From: Pelomonas baiyunensis
Lineage (GTDB): Bacteria; Pseudomonadota; Gammaproteobacteria; Burkholderiales; Burkholderiaceae_C
NCBI RefSeq assembly: GCF_043555935.1
Contig: NZ_JBIGIB010000001.1
Coordinates: 1,178,001 to 1,242,000, forward strand
Direction of reading: 5' to 3'
Length of the DNA stretch: 64,000 nt
The notes under the pieces are model-generated. The model did no database searches. It was not told where the DNA came from and was given only the letters and a program-made list of their open reading frames with translations. Shown piece by piece: positions 63,781 through 64,000 of this stretch. Numbering within the stretch: position 1 is the first letter of the stretch; each line of letters begins with the position of its first letter. The position numbers and the translations under genes are program-made.

Positions 63781-64000
63781 ATGAACGACACGACCACCTC
63801 CGCCCCGAAGATCGGCTTCGTCAGCCTGGGCTGCCCCAAGGCGTTGACCGACAGCGAGCTGATCCTCACCCAGCTCCGCGCCGAGGGCTACGAGACTTCC
63901 AAGACCTTTGCCGGGGCCGACCTGGTGATCGTCAACACCTGCGGCTTCATCGACGATGCCGTCAAGGAAAGCCTGGACACCATTGGCGAGGCCCTGGCCG
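63781..64000 (+). CDS. rimO: ribosomal protein S12 methylthiotransferase RimO (5' part)
   Basis: The first 73 codons run off the window's right edge. The UPF0004 N-terminal domain is clear: GFVSLGCPKALTDSELILTQL with the first iron-sulfur cysteine, and VNTCGFIDDAVKESLDTIGEAL. RimO adds a methylthio group to S12. The gene is cut by the window, not truncated in the genome as far as can be seen. Confidence 0.93.
   Translation, partial: MNDTTTSAPKIGFVSLGCPKALTDSELILTQLRAEGYETSKTFAGADLVIVNTCGFIDDAVKESLDTIGEALA

Overview
The window is high-GC, very densely coded DNA with encoded-CCA tRNA, Fur and sigma-32 type control, PHB metabolism genes (bdhA, phaR), a monofunctional RelA and many families typical of Burkholderiales. 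I infer a free-living betaproteobacterium of the Comamonadaceae/Sphaerotilaceae type; the genus cannot be fixed from the sequence. No rRNA operon, insertion sequence, prophage, integron or CRISPR array was seen. No stretch over 300 bases lacks a gene; the largest gaps (about 120-170 bases, e.g. 1059-1224, 1705-1842, 16274-16394, 23137-23267, 28733-28859, 36054-36180, 58103-58244) hold promoters, hairpins or nothing I recognise.

Layout. 1-2217: a PIN-PhoH gene (cut by the window edge), bcp peroxiredoxin and an Mth938-like protein, all on the minus strand. 2339-8146: a tight plus-strand run alaA, hom, thrC, moeA, moaD and an AdoMet decarboxylase (threonine synthesis, molybdenum cofactor and polyamine precursor). 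8157-19458: a twelve-gene minus-strand block (two Lcl/DUF1566 proteins, a Tat-lipoprotein flavin oxidase, a membrane-embedded aminopropyltransferase, DUF4424, a TolB-like propeller, YciI, an M48 Ste24-like protease, DUF350, DUF4178, a 51-residue membrane protein and an SPFH/SHOCT protein). Together with the AdoMet decarboxylase it meets tail to tail, this looks like a polyamine-linked envelope system and is the most interesting part of the window.

19572-26828: moaE, crcB, clpB behind a convincing sigma-32 promoter, a terminator, a perfect Fur-type palindrome and an iron-uptake operon (small membrane protein, TonB receptor, PepSY protein). 26769-38316: two AraC regulators with their targets, a sterol-desaturase-like oxygenase, nadB and nadA separated by an S41 protease, a metallo-beta-lactamase and ComFB, a triple-repeat DUF3395-like secreted protein and an MFS transporter. 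38407-50138: a TPP enzyme, an S4 protein, serB with an orphan solute-binding protein, mfd, a DUF885 peptidase, a chalcone-isomerase-like protein and an RlmN/Cfr-type methyltransferase with an unknown partner.

50250-64000: a class II aldolase, ispD and ispF split by a PlpD-like patatin autotransporter and a solute-binding protein, a second paralogous solute-binding protein behind an OmpR/EnvZ pair, a SIMPL protein, bdhA, an alpha/beta hydrolase coupled to relA, tRNA-Val(GAC) with promoter and terminator, phaR and the start of rimO.
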